From positions 1-46,023 of the forward strand of contig JAGBFR010000038.1 of assembly GCA_017936375.1 (NCBI GenBank): DNA of 46,023 nucleotides. The letters run 5' to 3'. Source of the DNA: Clostridia bacterium (GTDB lineage Bacteria > Bacillota > Clostridia > Christensenellales > Aristaeellaceae). The stretch's first letter is position 1, and each line of letters starts with the position of its first letter. The notes under the pieces were generated by a model. That model did no database searches. It worked only from the letters and a program-made list of their open reading frames with translations, and was not told where the DNA came from. The translations under genes and the position numbers were made by a program. Shown here one piece after another: positions 1 to 8,866 of this stretch.

Positions 1-44
<44 letters not shown>

Positions 45-47
45 ATA

Positions 48-124
48 TGGTGGATTGAAGTGGACTCGAACCACCGACCTCCCGCTTATCAGGCGGGTGC
101 TCTAACCGACTGAGCTATCAATCC
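48..124 (-). tRNA. tRNA-Ile (GAT)
   Basis: This is a complete cloverleaf on the minus strand. The acceptor stem is GGATTGA paired with TCAATCC, the anticodon is GAT (complement of 88-90), the T-loop is GTTCGAGTC and the 3' CCA is encoded (48-50). It is the first gene of a leftward tRNA cluster that continues with tRNA-Asn. It is served by the promoter at 136-164. Confidence 0.96.
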
Positions 125-135
125 GAACAAAAAGG

Positions 136-164
136 ATTATACCGCCTCAATAAGGAAATGTCAA
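136..164 (-). promoter_or_regulatory. promoter of tRNA-Ile/tRNA-Asn cluster
   Basis: On the minus strand there is a perfect TTGACA (complement of 159-164), a 17-bp spacer and a perfect TATAAT (complement of 136-141). It ends about 12 bp before the tRNA-Ile 5' end, as expected for a strong stable-RNA promoter. Confidence 0.85.
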
Positions 165-220
165 TCCCTTTTTTGAATTTTTTGTATATCGCTGCAGCGG
201 CAGTGCATACAGGGCGTTTG

Positions 221-249
221 TTGACAGCCAAGAGCGGTGAGGGTATAAT
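221..249 (+). promoter_or_regulatory. promoter of trkA-trkH
   Basis: TTGACA at 221-226, a 17-bp spacer and TATAAT at 244-249 match the sigma-A consensus exactly. It lies 55 bp upstream of the trkA start and diverges from the tRNA promoter. Confidence 0.85.
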
Positions 250-304
250 ATATAATCAGAATAGTCCTGCTTTGCAGGCGTAATTTCTGGAGGAGCATCA
301 ATCT

Positions 305-1693
305 ATGAAGGCTGCGAAGAAAAAAGCCGGCGGCATGCATATCATCATTGTCGGCTGCGGCAAGGTGGGCCATACGCTGACCGAGCAGCTTGTCCGCGAG
401 GGCCATGATATCACCATCGTCGATGTGAGCGAGCGTGTGATTGCCGATGTATCCGAGGTCTTTGACGTCATGGGCGTGCGCGGCAACGGCGCGAGCCTGA
501 GCGTGCTGGAGGAGGCGGGCGTGCGCAGCGCCGATCTGATCATTGCTGTCACCGGCTCGGATGAATTGAACCTGCTCTGCTGTACCATCGCGCGCAAGGT
601 CGGCGGCGATCTGGCGGCGATTGCCCGCGTACGCAATCCCGATTACAGCCGCGAGCTGGTCTATCTGCGCCAGCAGCTGGGCCTTTCGATGATCATCAAC
701 CCCGAGCTGGAGGCTGCCAAGGAAATGGTCCGCATGCTCTCCACGCCGCAGGCGCTCTCCATCAGCGCGTTTTCGAAGGGCAGCGCGGAGCTCATCCGCT
801 TCAAGATCCCGCATGGCAATGTCCTTGACGGCAGGAAGATCATGGAGCTGGACAGCCTCTTCTCCTTTGGCTATCTGGTCTGCGCCGTCGAGCGCAGCGG
901 GTCGGTCACAATTCCCGACGGCTCCTTCGTCCTCCATGCGGGCGACGACGTCTCCGTCATTGCCTCTGCGCGCGATGTGCACAGGCTCTTTGAAAGCATC
1001 GGCATGCGCGGCCACGCCGTGCACAGCTGCATGATCGTCGGCGGAGGAAAGTCTTCCTATTATTTGGCGCGTCAGCTGCTGGACAGGAAGATGCAGGTCA
1101 AGATCATCGAATCCAACCGCGCCCGCTGCGAGGAGCTGAGCACGCTGCTGCCCGAGGCGCTGATCATCTGCGGCGACGGCGGCGACGAGGCGCTGCTGCG
1201 CGAGGCCGGGCTGAATTCGGAGGAGGCGTTTGTCGCGCTGACCGGCATCGACGAGGAAAACATCCTGCTCACGCTCTACGCCAAGCGCATCCCGGGCCTC
1301 AAGACGATCACCAAGATCAACCGCATCACATTCAACGACGTCATCGACGGGCTGGACCTGGGCAGCGTCGTCTATCCCAAGTATATCACCTCTGAGGCGA
1401 TCATCGCCTATGCCCGCGCGCGCAGCAAGTCTGTGGACAGCAACGTGGAGACGCTCTATCAGATGTTTGACGACCGCGTCGAGGCGCTTGAATTCCATAT
1501 CGGCAAGGACGCGCCGATCATCGGCACCCCGCTGATGAAGCTCAAAAAGAAGGACAGCCTGCTCATCGCCTGCATCAACCGCGGCGGCAGGATCTTCTTC
1601 CCGCGCGGACAGGACGAGATCATGGCCGGCGATTCCGTCATCGTCGTCACCACGCATACGGGCCTTGGCGATGTGAGCGATATTCTTGCATGA
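305..1693 (+). CDS. trkA: Trk potassium uptake regulatory subunit TrkA
   Basis: 462-aa cytoplasmic NAD(H)-binding gating subunit of the Trk/Ktr K+ channel. It is a tandem of two RCK modules, each an RCK_N Rossmann fold plus RCK_C. The first dinucleotide motif GCGKVG is at residues 17-22. A second, degenerate one (VGGGKSSYY) begins near residue 245 and is followed by the second RCK_C domain. The length matches full-length bacterial TrkA rather than the single-RCK KtrA/C type. The ATG at 305 is chosen because GGAGGA lies about 8 nt upstream. An internal ATG at 335, where the conserved MHIIIVGCG begins, has no ribosome binding site, so about 10 basic residues precede the fold. trkH starts 10 bp after the stop, so they form one operon. 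Confidence 0.95.
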   Translation: MKAAKKKAGGMHIIIVGCGKVGHTLTEQLVREGHDITIVDVSERVIADVSEVFDVMGVRGNGASLSVLEEAGVRSADLIIAVTGSDELNLLCCTIARKVGGDLAAIARVRNPDYSRELVYLRQQLGLSMIINPELEAAKEMVRMLSTPQALSISAFSKGSAELIRFKIPHGNVLDGRKIMELDSLFSFGYLVCAVERSGSVTIPDGSFVLHAGDDVSVIASARDVHRLFESIGMRGHAVHSCMIVGGGKSSYYLARQLLDRKMQVKIIESNRARCEELSTLLPEALIICGDGGDEALLREAGLNSEEAFVALTGIDEENILLTLYAKRIPGLKTITKINRITFNDVIDGLDLGSVVYPKYITSEAIIAYARARSKSVDSNVETLYQMFDDRVEALEFHIGKDAPIIGTPLMKLKKKDSLLIACINRGGRIFFPRGQDEIMAGDSVIVVTTHTGLGDVSDILA

Positions 1694-1703
1694 GGTATCT
1701 GAC

Positions 1704-3194
1704 ATGAATACAAAGAGTATCGCTTATATTCTCGGCTGGATTCTCAAGATCGAGGCGGCGCTGATGACCCTGCCGGCGGCGACTGCGCTCGTCTATGGGG
1801 AGAGGGAGGGCTTTGCCTTCCTGCTGGTGATGGCGCTGTGCGCGCTGTGCGGCTTCCTCCTCTCGGGCAGAAAGCCCATCAATCCCAGCTTCTATTCCCG
1901 CGAGGGCTTTGTCACGACGGCGCTTGGCTGGGTGCTCATGAGCGTTTTTGGCTGCCTGCCCTTTGTCATCACGGGCGAGATCCCGCGCTTTATCGACGCG
2001 CTCTTTGAGACGGTCTCCGGCTTTACGACGACGGGCGCAAGCATCATGTCGAGCGTGGAGGAGATGAGCCGTTGCTCGATGATCTGGCGCTGCTTCACGC
2101 ACTGGATCGGCGGCATGGGCGTTCTGGTCTTCCTGCTTGCGGTTGTGCCGATGGTCGGCGGCAGCAATATGCACCTGATGAAGGCGGAAAGCCCCGGCCC
2201 CTCTGTGGGCAAGCTCGTGCCCAAGGTGCGCTATACCGCGCGGATTCTCTATTATCTGTACATCGCGCTCACGGTGCTGGAGTTTGTCCTGCTCCTGATC
2301 TTCGGCATGACGCCCTATGAGGCGCTCTGTACCTCCTTCGGTACGGCGGGCACGGGCGGCTTTGGCATCTATAACAGCTCCATCGGCGGCTTCTCGCCGC
2401 AGATTCAGTGGATCGTGACGATTTTCATGATCGTCTTCGGCGTCAACTTCAACGTCTATTTCCTGCTGATCATGGGCAAGGCGCGCGATGCGCTGCGCTG
2501 CGAGGAGATGCGCTGGTATCTGGTGATCGTCGGCGCCGCGACGCTTCTGATCTTCGCCAATGCCTATGATACGGCGCTGACCATCGAGCACAATCTGCGC
2601 AATTCCGCTTTCCAGGTTGCCTCCATCATCACCACCACGGGCTTTGCGACCACGGATTTCAATCTCTGGCCTGAGTTTTCCAAGCTCATTCTTGTGCTGC
2701 TCATGTTTGTCGGCGCCTGCGCCGGCAGCACGGGCGGCGGCATGAAGGTTTCGCGCATGGTGATGGCGGCCAAGTCCCTCTTCCGCTACATCGGCTCCTT
2801 CCTGCATCCGCGCCGCGTGCGCCGGGTCAAGTTTGAGGATAAGGATGTGGATGAGGACACCGTCCGCTCCATCGGCGTGTATTTTGTCGCCGTGTTCTTT
2901 ATTGTCGTCGTGTCCTCGCTGATTGTCGCGCTGGATAACAAGGATCTGATCAGCACGTTCACCGCGGTTGCGGCGACGTTCAATAACATCGGCCCGGGTC
3001 TCAATGAGGTCGGTCCGACGGCTAACTTTGCCTCGTTCAGCGATTTGTCGAAGGCCGTGCTGATTTTTGACATGCTGGCTGGTCGTCTGGAGGTCTTCCC
3101 GGTGCTCATGCTCCTCTATCCGCCGCTGTGGCGCGAGGTGATCGACGAGCGCCGACGCAGGAAGCGCCGTCAGCAGATGCTCAGCGGACAGTAA
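1704..3194 (+). CDS. trkH: Trk/Ktr potassium transporter membrane subunit TrkH
   Basis: 496-aa polytopic K+ channel subunit that assembles with TrkA. The four MPM pore repeats can be followed: SGFTTTGAS, GTAGTGGFG, TTTGFATTD and FNNIGPG, each giving a selectivity-filter glycine. The C-terminal GRLEVFPVL motif is typical of TrkH/KtrB. The ATG at 1704 is preferred over an in-frame TTG at 1686 because GAGGT lies 6 bp upstream, just after the trkA stop. It provides the membrane path for K+ while TrkA senses nucleotides. No terminator separates it from the oxidoreductase 47 bp downstream, so read-through is likely. Confidence 0.95.
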   Translation: MNTKSIAYILGWILKIEAALMTLPAATALVYGEREGFAFLLVMALCALCGFLLSGRKPINPSFYSREGFVTTALGWVLMSVFGCLPFVITGEIPRFIDALFETVSGFTTTGASIMSSVEEMSRCSMIWRCFTHWIGGMGVLVFLLAVVPMVGGSNMHLMKAESPGPSVGKLVPKVRYTARILYYLYIALTVLEFVLLLIFGMTPYEALCTSFGTAGTGGFGIYNSSIGGFSPQIQWIVTIFMIVFGVNFNVYFLLIMGKARDALRCEEMRWYLVIVGAATLLIFANAYDTALTIEHNLRNSAFQVASIITTTGFATTDFNLWPEFSKLILVLLMFVGACAGSTGGGMKVSRMVMAAKSLFRYIGSFLHPRRVRRVKFEDKDVDEDTVRSIGVYFVAVFFIVVVSSLIVALDNKDLISTFTAVAATFNNIGPGLNEVGPTANFASFSDLSKAVLIFDMLAGRLEVFPVLMLLYPPLWREVIDERRRRKRRQQMLSGQ

Positions 3195-3241
3195 GCGCCA
3201 AAAAACACCGATTGAACATCACTGTCAGGGAGGATGGAATC

Positions 3242-4210
3242 ATGTTCAGATGGGGTATTCTTTCCACGGGCACGATCGCCCGCAATTTTGCCGAGACCTG
3301 CGCGAAGATGGACGACGTGGCCGTGCAGGCCGTCGCCTCCCGCGATGCGGCAACTGCGCGCGCCTTTGCCGATGAATTCGGCATCCCCACGGCGCACGGC
3401 AGCTATGAAGCGCTGGCCGCCGATCCCGAGGTGGATATCGTCTATATCGCCACGCCGCACAGCCGCCACTTTGAGGATATGAAGCGCATGATCGACGCGG
3501 GCAAGCACATCCTGTGCGAAAAGAGCTTCACCACCGACGCGCGTCAGGCGGAGGAGATCCTCGCATACGCAAGGGAGCGCGGCGTGTTCGTCATGGAGGC
3601 GTTCTGGACGAAGCTCATCCCGCTCTACCGGCAGATCGAGCAGATTGTCCGCAGCGGGGAGATCGGCGAGCTCAGGGCCGTTACCGCGCAGTACGGCTAT
3701 ACCACCGGGCGCATGGCGCGCAAGTTTGACGCGCAGCTGGCCGGCGGCACGCTGCTGGATATCGGCGTGTACGCCATCGGCTTTGCCTGCATGTTCATGG
3801 GCTATGCGCCGGAGCGCGTCGTCGCCTCCATGGTCATGAATGATCAGGGCACGGACGCCACCGACGCCGTCACCCTGCACAAGGATGGCGTCTGCGCGCA
3901 GCTGATCACGACGATCGGCGCGAATATCCCGACCTTCGGCGCGCTCTACGGCACGAAGGGACATATCGATATTCCGGATTTCAAGAATCCCCAGCGCGCC
4001 GTCGTCTGCGTGGACGGGCAGGCGCCGCGCGAGATCGTCTCCCCGTTTGAGATCAACGGCTTTGAGTATGAGATCCGCGAGGCGCAGGCCTGCGCGGCGG
4101 CGGGCCGGGGCGAGAGCGCTGTCATGACCCATGAAAACACCGTCGCCGTCATGCGCATCATGGACGAGGTCAGGCGTCAGTGCGGGCCCGTTTTCCCGTT
4201 CGAGGCGTGA
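3242..4210 (+). CDS. Gfo/Idh/MocA family oxidoreductase
   Basis: 322-aa NAD(P)-dependent oxidoreductase. The N-terminal Rossmann domain begins FRWGILSTGTIA. The family lysine is in CEKSFTTDARQAEE, where the usual EKP is EKS. The C-terminal GFO/IDH substrate domain contains GGTLLDIGVYAIGFA. The spacing and the FVMEAFWTK segment are closest to the dihydrodiol-dehydrogenase-like branch of the family, but the substrate (a sugar, inositol or diol) cannot be told from sequence. The ATG at 3242 follows GGGAGG by about 8 nt; upstream in-frame codons overlap trkH and are not used. It lies 47 bp after trkH, probably by read-through rather than shared function. A strong terminator follows. Confidence 0.88.
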   Translation: MFRWGILSTGTIARNFAETCAKMDDVAVQAVASRDAATARAFADEFGIPTAHGSYEALAADPEVDIVYIATPHSRHFEDMKRMIDAGKHILCEKSFTTDARQAEEILAYARERGVFVMEAFWTKLIPLYRQIEQIVRSGEIGELRAVTAQYGYTTGRMARKFDAQLAGGTLLDIGVYAIGFACMFMGYAPERVVASMVMNDQGTDATDAVTLHKDGVCAQLITTIGANIPTFGALYGTKGHIDIPDFKNPQRAVVCVDGQAPREIVSPFEINGFEYEIREAQACAAAGRGESAVMTHENTVAVMRIMDEVRRQCGPVFPFEA

Positions 4211-4248
4211 AGATTCCGCCAAATACATGAACATCGTGAATAAATATC

Positions 4249-4279
4249 GTGAGCGGATTGAACTCCGCTCACTTTTTTT
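4249..4279 (+). terminator. intrinsic terminator after the oxidoreductase
   Basis: A 9-bp perfect stem, GTGAGCGGA/TCCGCTCAC, has a 6-nt loop and is followed directly by seven Ts. It ends the trkA-trkH-oxidoreductase transcript. Confidence 0.9.
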
Positions 4280-4301
4280 ACCGGATTGACAACAAAAATG
4301 C

Positions 4302-4330
4302 TTTTCATTATTCGGTGAATCTGATATAAT
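4302..4330 (+). promoter_or_regulatory. promoter of the EF-G-like gene
   Basis: TATAAT at 4325-4330 is preceded by TG one base upstream (extended -10). TTTTCA at 4302-4307, 17 bp away, is a weak -35. A TTGACA at 4286 is too far (33 bp) to pair with it. Confidence 0.65.
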
Positions 4331-4404
4331 GGATGCCAGAATGAAGCGGAGAGCTGTAATCCGCTGAGAATAAAGCCGCCCTGCGGCTGTAAGGAGGCAC
4401 TTAT

Positions 4405-6483
4405 ATGAAGGAATACATGGTGAAGGATATCCGCAACATCGCGGTATTGGGACACGGCTCTGAAGGCAAGACCACGCTCGTCGAGGCGATGCTGTACGCT
4501 GCCGGCGTGATCGACCGCCAGGGTCGTGTCGAAGATGGCAACACTGTCAGTGACTATGATCCGGAAGAGATCAAGCGCCATAATTCCATCAGCGCGTCCG
4601 TCGCGCCCATCGAGATCCACAACAAGAAGCTCAACATCATCGACGTGCCGGGTTACTTTGACTTCGCGGGCGAAATGGCCGGCCCGCTGGCCGCCGTCGA
4701 GGGCGCTGTGATCGTCATGAGCGCCAGCACCGGTCTTTCCACCGGTTTTGAAAAGGCATGGGACGCAACCGGGAAGCAGCATGTCGCGCGCATGATCGTC
4801 GTCTCCCAGGTTGATCGTGAGAATATTAACTACCGCAAGGTTCTGGATGATCTGCGCGCCAAGTACGGCTCCTGCATCATCCCGACCGTCCTGCCGATCG
4901 GCGAGGGCACCAGCTTCAAGGGCGTTGTTGACGTGCTCTCCCGCAAGGCGTTCACCGGCGCGGGCAAGGACCGCAAGGAGATCGCGATCCCGGCCGAGAT
5001 GGAGGCGCTCGTTCAGGAGGCCATCGAGGCCTGCTATGAGGCCGCCGCGTCCACCAGCGAGGAGCTGATGGAGAAGTTCTTTGACGAGGGTGAGCTCTCC
5101 GATACCGATATGATGATCGGCCTGTCCGCCGGCATCTACGACGGCAGCATCGTGCCGGTCGTCCCGGTTTCCTCTATCAACGGCATCGGCATCCGTCCGC
5201 TCATGTACGAGCTGGCGACCTACATGCCCTCCCCGATGGAGCACACCTATCACGGCATCAACCCGAAGACCAAGACCATGCACATCCGCCATGCGGACAT
5301 GAGCGAGAGCTTCACCGCGCAGGTCTTCAAGACCATCGCCGACCCGTTCGTCGGCAAGCTGTCTCTGGTCAGGGTCATCTCCGGCGTGCTTACCCCGGCG
5401 ACCGCGCTCTACAACCCCAACAAGGATAAGCCCGAGAAGGCGGCCGGCCTCTTCATGCTCCGCGGCAAGAAGCAGATCCCGGTGTCCATGCTCTGCGCCG
5501 GCGACATCGGCGCCCTGTCCAAGCTGCAGTACACCGCCACCGGCGACAGCCTGAGCGAAATCGGCAAGGTCGTCCAGTATGAGGATATCGCCTTCCCGGC
5601 GCCGCAGATGTCTCTGGCCGTCTACGCCAAGAAGGCCGGCGAGGAAGATAAGGTCTTCTCCGGTCTGGCCCGCCTCTGCGAGGAAATGCCGGACGTCATC
5701 GTCGCCAAGGATCCGATGACCACCGAGACCCTCATCAGCGGCCAGGGCGAGCTCCAGCTGGAAATCGTCCGCCAGAAGCTGCAGGCCAAGTTCGGCGCGA
5801 ACGCTGACTTCCGCGAGCCGAAGATCGCCTATCGCGAGTCCATCCGCAAGACCATCAGCGTCCAGGGCCGCCATAAGAAGCAGTCCGGCGGCCATGGCCA
5901 GTTCGGCGATATCTGGGTCGAGTTCTCCCCGGCCGAGGAAGGCGTGGAGTTCGAGTTCGTCGACGCCGTTGTCGGCGGCGCTGTCCCGCGCAACTTCATC
6001 CCCTCCGTCGAGAAGGGCCTGCGCGACAACCTGGTCAAGGGCGTCCTCGCCGGCTTCCCGATGACCGGCCTGCGCGCGAAGCTGTACGATGGCTCCTACC
6101 ATCCGGTTGACTCCTCCGAAATGGCGTTCAAGACCGCTGCCCGCATCGCGTATAAGCAGTGTATCAACGCCTCCCCGGTTCTCCTTGAGCCGATCATGTC
6201 CGTTGAGATCACCGTGCCGGACGAGTACATGGGCGACATCATGGGCGACATGAACAAGCGCCGCGGCCGCATCATGGGCATGGACCCGATCGATGGCAAG
6301 CAGGTCATCAAGGCCGAAGTGCCGCAGGGCGAAATGTTCAAGTACGCGACCGACCTGCGCTCCATGACGCAGGCGAAGGGCTCCTTCAAGATGGCGTTCG
6401 AGCGCTATGAGGAAGTCCCGCAGATGATCGCCGCCAAGATCATCGAGGCCCACAAGGCCGATCTCGAGGACGACGAAGAGTAA
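4405..6483 (+). CDS. EF-G-like translation GTPase (EF-G2/FusA paralogue)
   Basis: 692-aa five-domain translational GTPase of the elongation factor G family. The G domain has G1 GHGSEGKTT (16-24) and G3 DVPGY (80-84). Domain II, then a domain IV segment (GGHGQFGDIWVEF) and the C-terminal domain V follow. Two positions differ from canonical EF-G. The catalytic histidine of DTPGH is Tyr84, as in the EF-G2 group. The guanine-specificity motif NKxD reads SQVD (134-137). It is therefore probably not the main translocase; that fusA normally lies in the str operon, outside this window. It could be a ribosome-associated or recycling factor with altered GTP use. AAGGAGG lies 8 nt before the ATG. It is monocistronic, with its own promoter and terminator. 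Confidence 0.88.
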   Translation: MKEYMVKDIRNIAVLGHGSEGKTTLVEAMLYAAGVIDRQGRVEDGNTVSDYDPEEIKRHNSISASVAPIEIHNKKLNIIDVPGYFDFAGEMAGPLAAVEGAVIVMSASTGLSTGFEKAWDATGKQHVARMIVVSQVDRENINYRKVLDDLRAKYGSCIIPTVLPIGEGTSFKGVVDVLSRKAFTGAGKDRKEIAIPAEMEALVQEAIEACYEAAASTSEELMEKFFDEGELSDTDMMIGLSAGIYDGSIVPVVPVSSINGIGIRPLMYELATYMPSPMEHTYHGINPKTKTMHIRHADMSESFTAQVFKTIADPFVGKLSLVRVISGVLTPATALYNPNKDKPEKAAGLFMLRGKKQIPVSMLCAGDIGALSKLQYTATGDSLSEIGKVVQYEDIAFPAPQMSLAVYAKKAGEEDKVFSGLARLCEEMPDVIVAKDPMTTETLISGQGELQLEIVRQKLQAKFGANADFREPKIAYRESIRKTISVQGRHKKQSGGHGQFGDIWVEFSPAEEGVEFEFVDAVVGGAVPRNFIPSVEKGLRDNLVKGVLAGFPMTGLRAKLYDGSYHPVDSSEMAFKTAARIAYKQCINASPVLLEPIMSVEITVPDEYMGDIMGDMNKRRGRIMGMDPIDGKQVIKAEVPQGEMFKYATDLRSMTQAKGSFKMAFERYEEVPQMIAAKIIEAHKADLEDDEE

Positions 6484-6515
6484 TTGCCCCTCGTTTCCCC
6501 GTCAAGTGCATACCG

Positions 6516-6547
6516 ACAGCCCCCGGAGTTTTCCGGGGGTTGTTTTT
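6516..6547 (+). terminator. terminator after the EF-G-like gene
   Basis: A 12-bp stem with a CCCCCGGA/TCCGGGGG core and a GTTT loop is followed by TTGTTTTTT. Confidence 0.92.
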
Positions 6548-6611
6548 TGCATAAATGCGCCGCAGGACAGCTTTGCATGGCACAGATGGATAGGGCGTTT
6601 GTCCGCTGCGG

Positions 6612-6762
6612 CGGGGAACCTCACCCGCCCCTCCGGGGCACCCTCCCCTCCCAGGGGAGGGCTTTGGGGTTTGTGAAATCCGCAGCCCGAAGCCTTCCCC
6701 TGAGAGGGAAAGGTGGATCGCCGCAGGCGAGACGGATGAGGTTCCCGCCCGCAGGCGGTTTA
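6612..6762. repeat. family-1 interspersed repeat, two inverted copies
   Basis: The right half (6690-6762) reads CCTTCCCC...GGTGG...GACGGATGAGGTTCCCGCCCGCAGGCGG, the same design as the copies at 19847, 24051 and 31594. The left half (6612-6663) begins GGGGAACCTCACCCG and is a diverged inverted copy. No gene is visible between 6484 and the rny promoter at 6856; this repeat fills most of it. Confidence 0.7.
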
Positions 6763-6855
6763 CCTGAATGCCTGAGGGACAGGCCGATATCGTTCCGGGG
6801 GATGTTTTATTGCCATCAAAATTCCACAAATTGTTCACCCATTTGTCATCTAGGC

Positions 6856-6884
6856 TTGACAGCGCCGGATTATGCCGTTACAAT
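6856..6884 (+). promoter_or_regulatory. promoter of the rny leader
   Basis: TTGACA at 6856-6861, a 17-bp spacer and TACAAT at 6879-6884. The predicted start near 6891 leaves a leader of about 275 nt before the rny start codon. Confidence 0.82.
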
Positions 6885-6890
6885 AGAATA

Positions 6891-7169
6891 AGTCAAAGTG
6901 AAAGCGTGTGCGGGTTGATCCTGCCGGCGAAGCTTAGCATCGGGGTTTTGCCCCCGTTTGATACAGCAATTCAATATGAGGACACCCTTTTTGTATGCAG
7001 GGGCGCTGTGCGTTTGTGCCCTTGCGCAGGTATGAGGGGCGTTGTCCCTTTGTTTTGCATAGCTTCATATCGTCTGGCGTCAACCTTCACACTTTTTGCC
7101 CGGCTGGGACGCAAGTCCACTAAATCGGAATGTGAGAAATCAGCAAGAAGGAGTGTGAAAAAGGTTGAC
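6891..7169 (+). promoter_or_regulatory. structured 5' leader of rny; candidate switch or embedded 6S-like RNA
   Basis: There is no good reading frame here, but there is extensive complementarity. Segment 7079-7092 (GTCAACCTTCACAC) can pair with 6906-6919 (GTGTG, GGTTGA, 2x2 internal loop). It can instead pair with 7153-7169 (GTGTG, AAGGTTGAC, an AAA bulge), which contains the rny TTG start. If the upstream pairing forms, further arms nest inside it: 6974-6979/7065-7070, 6994-6999/7056-7061, 7000-7002/7046-7048 and 7006-7012/7023-7029. A local hairpin CGGGG/CCCCG lies at 6931-6946. The result is a long rod of about 200 nt ending in TTTTT (7093-7097). What is seen is the complementarity; a regulatory switch, or a separate 6S-type RNA sharing this promoter, is inference. 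Confidence 0.5.
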
Positions 7170-8757
7170 GTTATTGTCTTTTGTCATCGCGCTGCTTGCG
7201 CTGGCCGCCGGCGCCGCCGGAGGCTATATCTACCGCAAGAACGTTCAGGAAAAGAAGATCGGCCGTACCGAGGAGTACGCCCGCAATCTGCTTGACGACG
7301 CACAGCGCCGCGCTGAGGAGAAGAAGAAGGAGAGCATTCTGGAGGCGAAGGAAGAGGTTATCCGCCTGAAGAATGAGCTCGATCGCGAGATCCGCGACCG
7401 CCGCGCCGAGGTTCAGCGCAGTGAGCGCCGCGTCGCCCAGAGGGAAGAGACCCTCGATAAGAAGGCCGATAACCTTGACGCCCGCGAGACCACCCTCGAG
7501 CGCAAGCAGAATGAGCTCGACCGCCTCACGCAGGAGGCGCAGGAGTTCTCTGCCCGCCAGAAGGCGGCAGCCGAGGCTGCGGAAGCCGCTGCCAAGGATC
7601 TGGATGAAAAGCGCCGCGTGGAGCTTGAGCGCGTCGCCAAGATGACGCAGGACGAGGCACGCGACATGATCGTCCAGCGCATCCAGAAGGAAGCCTACCA
7701 CGACGCCGGCGTGCTCGTGCGCGACATCGAGCGCACCGCCCGCGACGAGGCTGAGAAGAAGGCGCGCAACATCGTCGCCATGGCGATCCAGCGCTGCGCC
7801 TCCGACCACGTGGCCGAGACGACGGTCTCCGTGGTCTCCCTGCCCAATGAGGACATGAAGGGCAGGATCATCGGCCGTGAGGGCCGCAACATCCGCACGC
7901 TGGAGACGGCGACGGGCGTTGATCTGATCATCGACGACACCCCGGAGGCGGTCATCGTCTCCGCGTTCGATCCGGTGCGCCGCGAGATTGCCCGCATCGC
8001 GCTGGAGAAGCTCATCGCCGACGGCCGTATCCATCCGGCCCGCATCGAGGAAATGGTCGAGAAGGCCCGCCGCGAGGTGGACAACCAGATCCGCGAGACC
8101 GGCGAGCAGGCGATCTTCGAGACGAATATGCACGGCATCCACCACGAGCTGGTCAAGCTCCTGGGCCGCATGCGCTACCGCACCAGCTATGGCCAGAACG
8201 TGCTCAAGCATTCCATCGAGGTCTCTCACCTCGCCGGCCTGATGGCCGCGGAGCTCGGCGCGGATGTCACCCTCGCCAAGCGCGCCGGCCTGCTGCATGA
8301 CATCGGCAAGGCTGTCGACCATGAGCTTGAGGGCACGCATGTGGAGCTGGGCGTGGAGATGGCCAAGCGCTATCACGAGTCCCCGGAGGTCATCCACTGC
8401 ATCGCTGCGCACCACAACGACATCGAGCCGCAGACCGTCGAGGCCGTCATCGTGCAGGCCGCCGACGCGATCTCCGCTGCCCGCCCGGGCGCGCGCCGCG
8501 AGTCCATCGAGAATTACATCCGCCGCCTCGAGAAGCTTGAGGAGATCGCCTCCAGCTTCCAGGGCGTGGAGAAGTCCTTCGCCATCCAGTCCGGCCGCGA
8601 GGTCCGCATCATGGTCAAGCCGGAGGACATCACCGACGAGGGCACGCTGGTCCTCGCCCGCGAGATTGCCAAGCGCATCGAGAATGAGCTGGAGTATCCG
8701 GGCCAGATCAAGGTCAACGTCATCCGCGAGACCCGCTGCACCGAGTTCGCGAAGTAA
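7165..8757 (+). CDS. rny: ribonuclease Y
   Basis: 530-aa membrane-anchored endoribonuclease that starts bulk mRNA decay in Firmicutes. In order: a transmembrane anchor (2-22), a long charged coiled coil (about 30-200), a KH RNA-binding domain with [11 protein letters not shown] (233-243), and an HD phosphodiesterase domain with the metal-binding His378-Asp379 in LLHDIGK. The length and order match the family exactly. The start is TTG at 7165, with AAGGAG at 7148-7153. No other in-frame start leaves the anchor intact. The start codon lies in the 3' arm of the leader helix described at 6891-7169, so translation may be controlled by RNA folding. It is monocistronic, followed by a terminator. Confidence 0.96.
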   Translation: MTLLSFVIALLALAAGAAGGYIYRKNVQEKKIGRTEEYARNLLDDAQRRAEEKKKESILEAKEEVIRLKNELDREIRDRRAEVQRSERRVAQREETLDKKADNLDARETTLERKQNELDRLTQEAQEFSARQKAAAEAAEAAAKDLDEKRRVELERVAKMTQDEARDMIVQRIQKEAYHDAGVLVRDIERTARDEAEKKARNIVAMAIQRCASDHVAETTVSVVSLPNEDMKGRIIGREGRNIRTLETATGVDLIIDDTPEAVIVSAFDPVRREIARIALEKLIADGRIHPARIEEMVEKARREVDNQIRETGEQAIFETNMHGIHHELVKLLGRMRYRTSYGQNVLKHSIEVSHLAGLMAAELGADVTLAKRAGLLHDIGKAVDHELEGTHVELGVEMAKRYHESPEVIHCIAAHHNDIEPQTVEAVIVQAADAISAARPGARRESIENYIRRLEKLEEIASSFQGVEKSFAIQSGREVRIMVKPEDITDEGTLVLAREIAKRIENELEYPGQIKVNVIRETRCTEFAK

Positions 8758-8770
8758 GCTGCATACAAGC

Positions 8771-8797
8771 GCCCCCTGCTCCGGCAGGGGGTGTTTT
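8771..8797 (+). terminator. terminator after rny
   Basis: An 8-bp GC stem, CCCCCTGC/GCAGGGGG, has a 4-nt loop and is followed by TGTTTTCTTT. Confidence 0.88.
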
Positions 8798-8804
8798 CTT
8801 TCCC

Positions 8805-8834
8805 TTGACGCTCCCCGGCGCAGCGGGCTATAAT
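8805..8834 (+). promoter_or_regulatory. promoter of recQ
   Basis: TTGACG at 8805-8810, an 18-bp spacer and TATAAT at 8829-8834, 32 bp before the recQ start. Confidence 0.8.
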
Positions 8835-8866
8835 AAACTGAAGTTTTATGTGCAAAGGAGAAGGCC

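Noticed and set aside
4177-6453. 758-codon open frame opposite the EF-G-like gene
   Set aside because: Composition is the usual Asp/Gly/Leu/Val mirror of GC-rich coding; the plus-strand gene has clear domains, promoter, ribosome site and terminator.
6912-6927. GGTTGATCCTGCCGG, resembling the 5' end of archaeal 16S rRNA
   Set aside because: Only 15 bases match and the surrounding sequence does not continue as rRNA; it is better explained as one arm of the rny leader fold.
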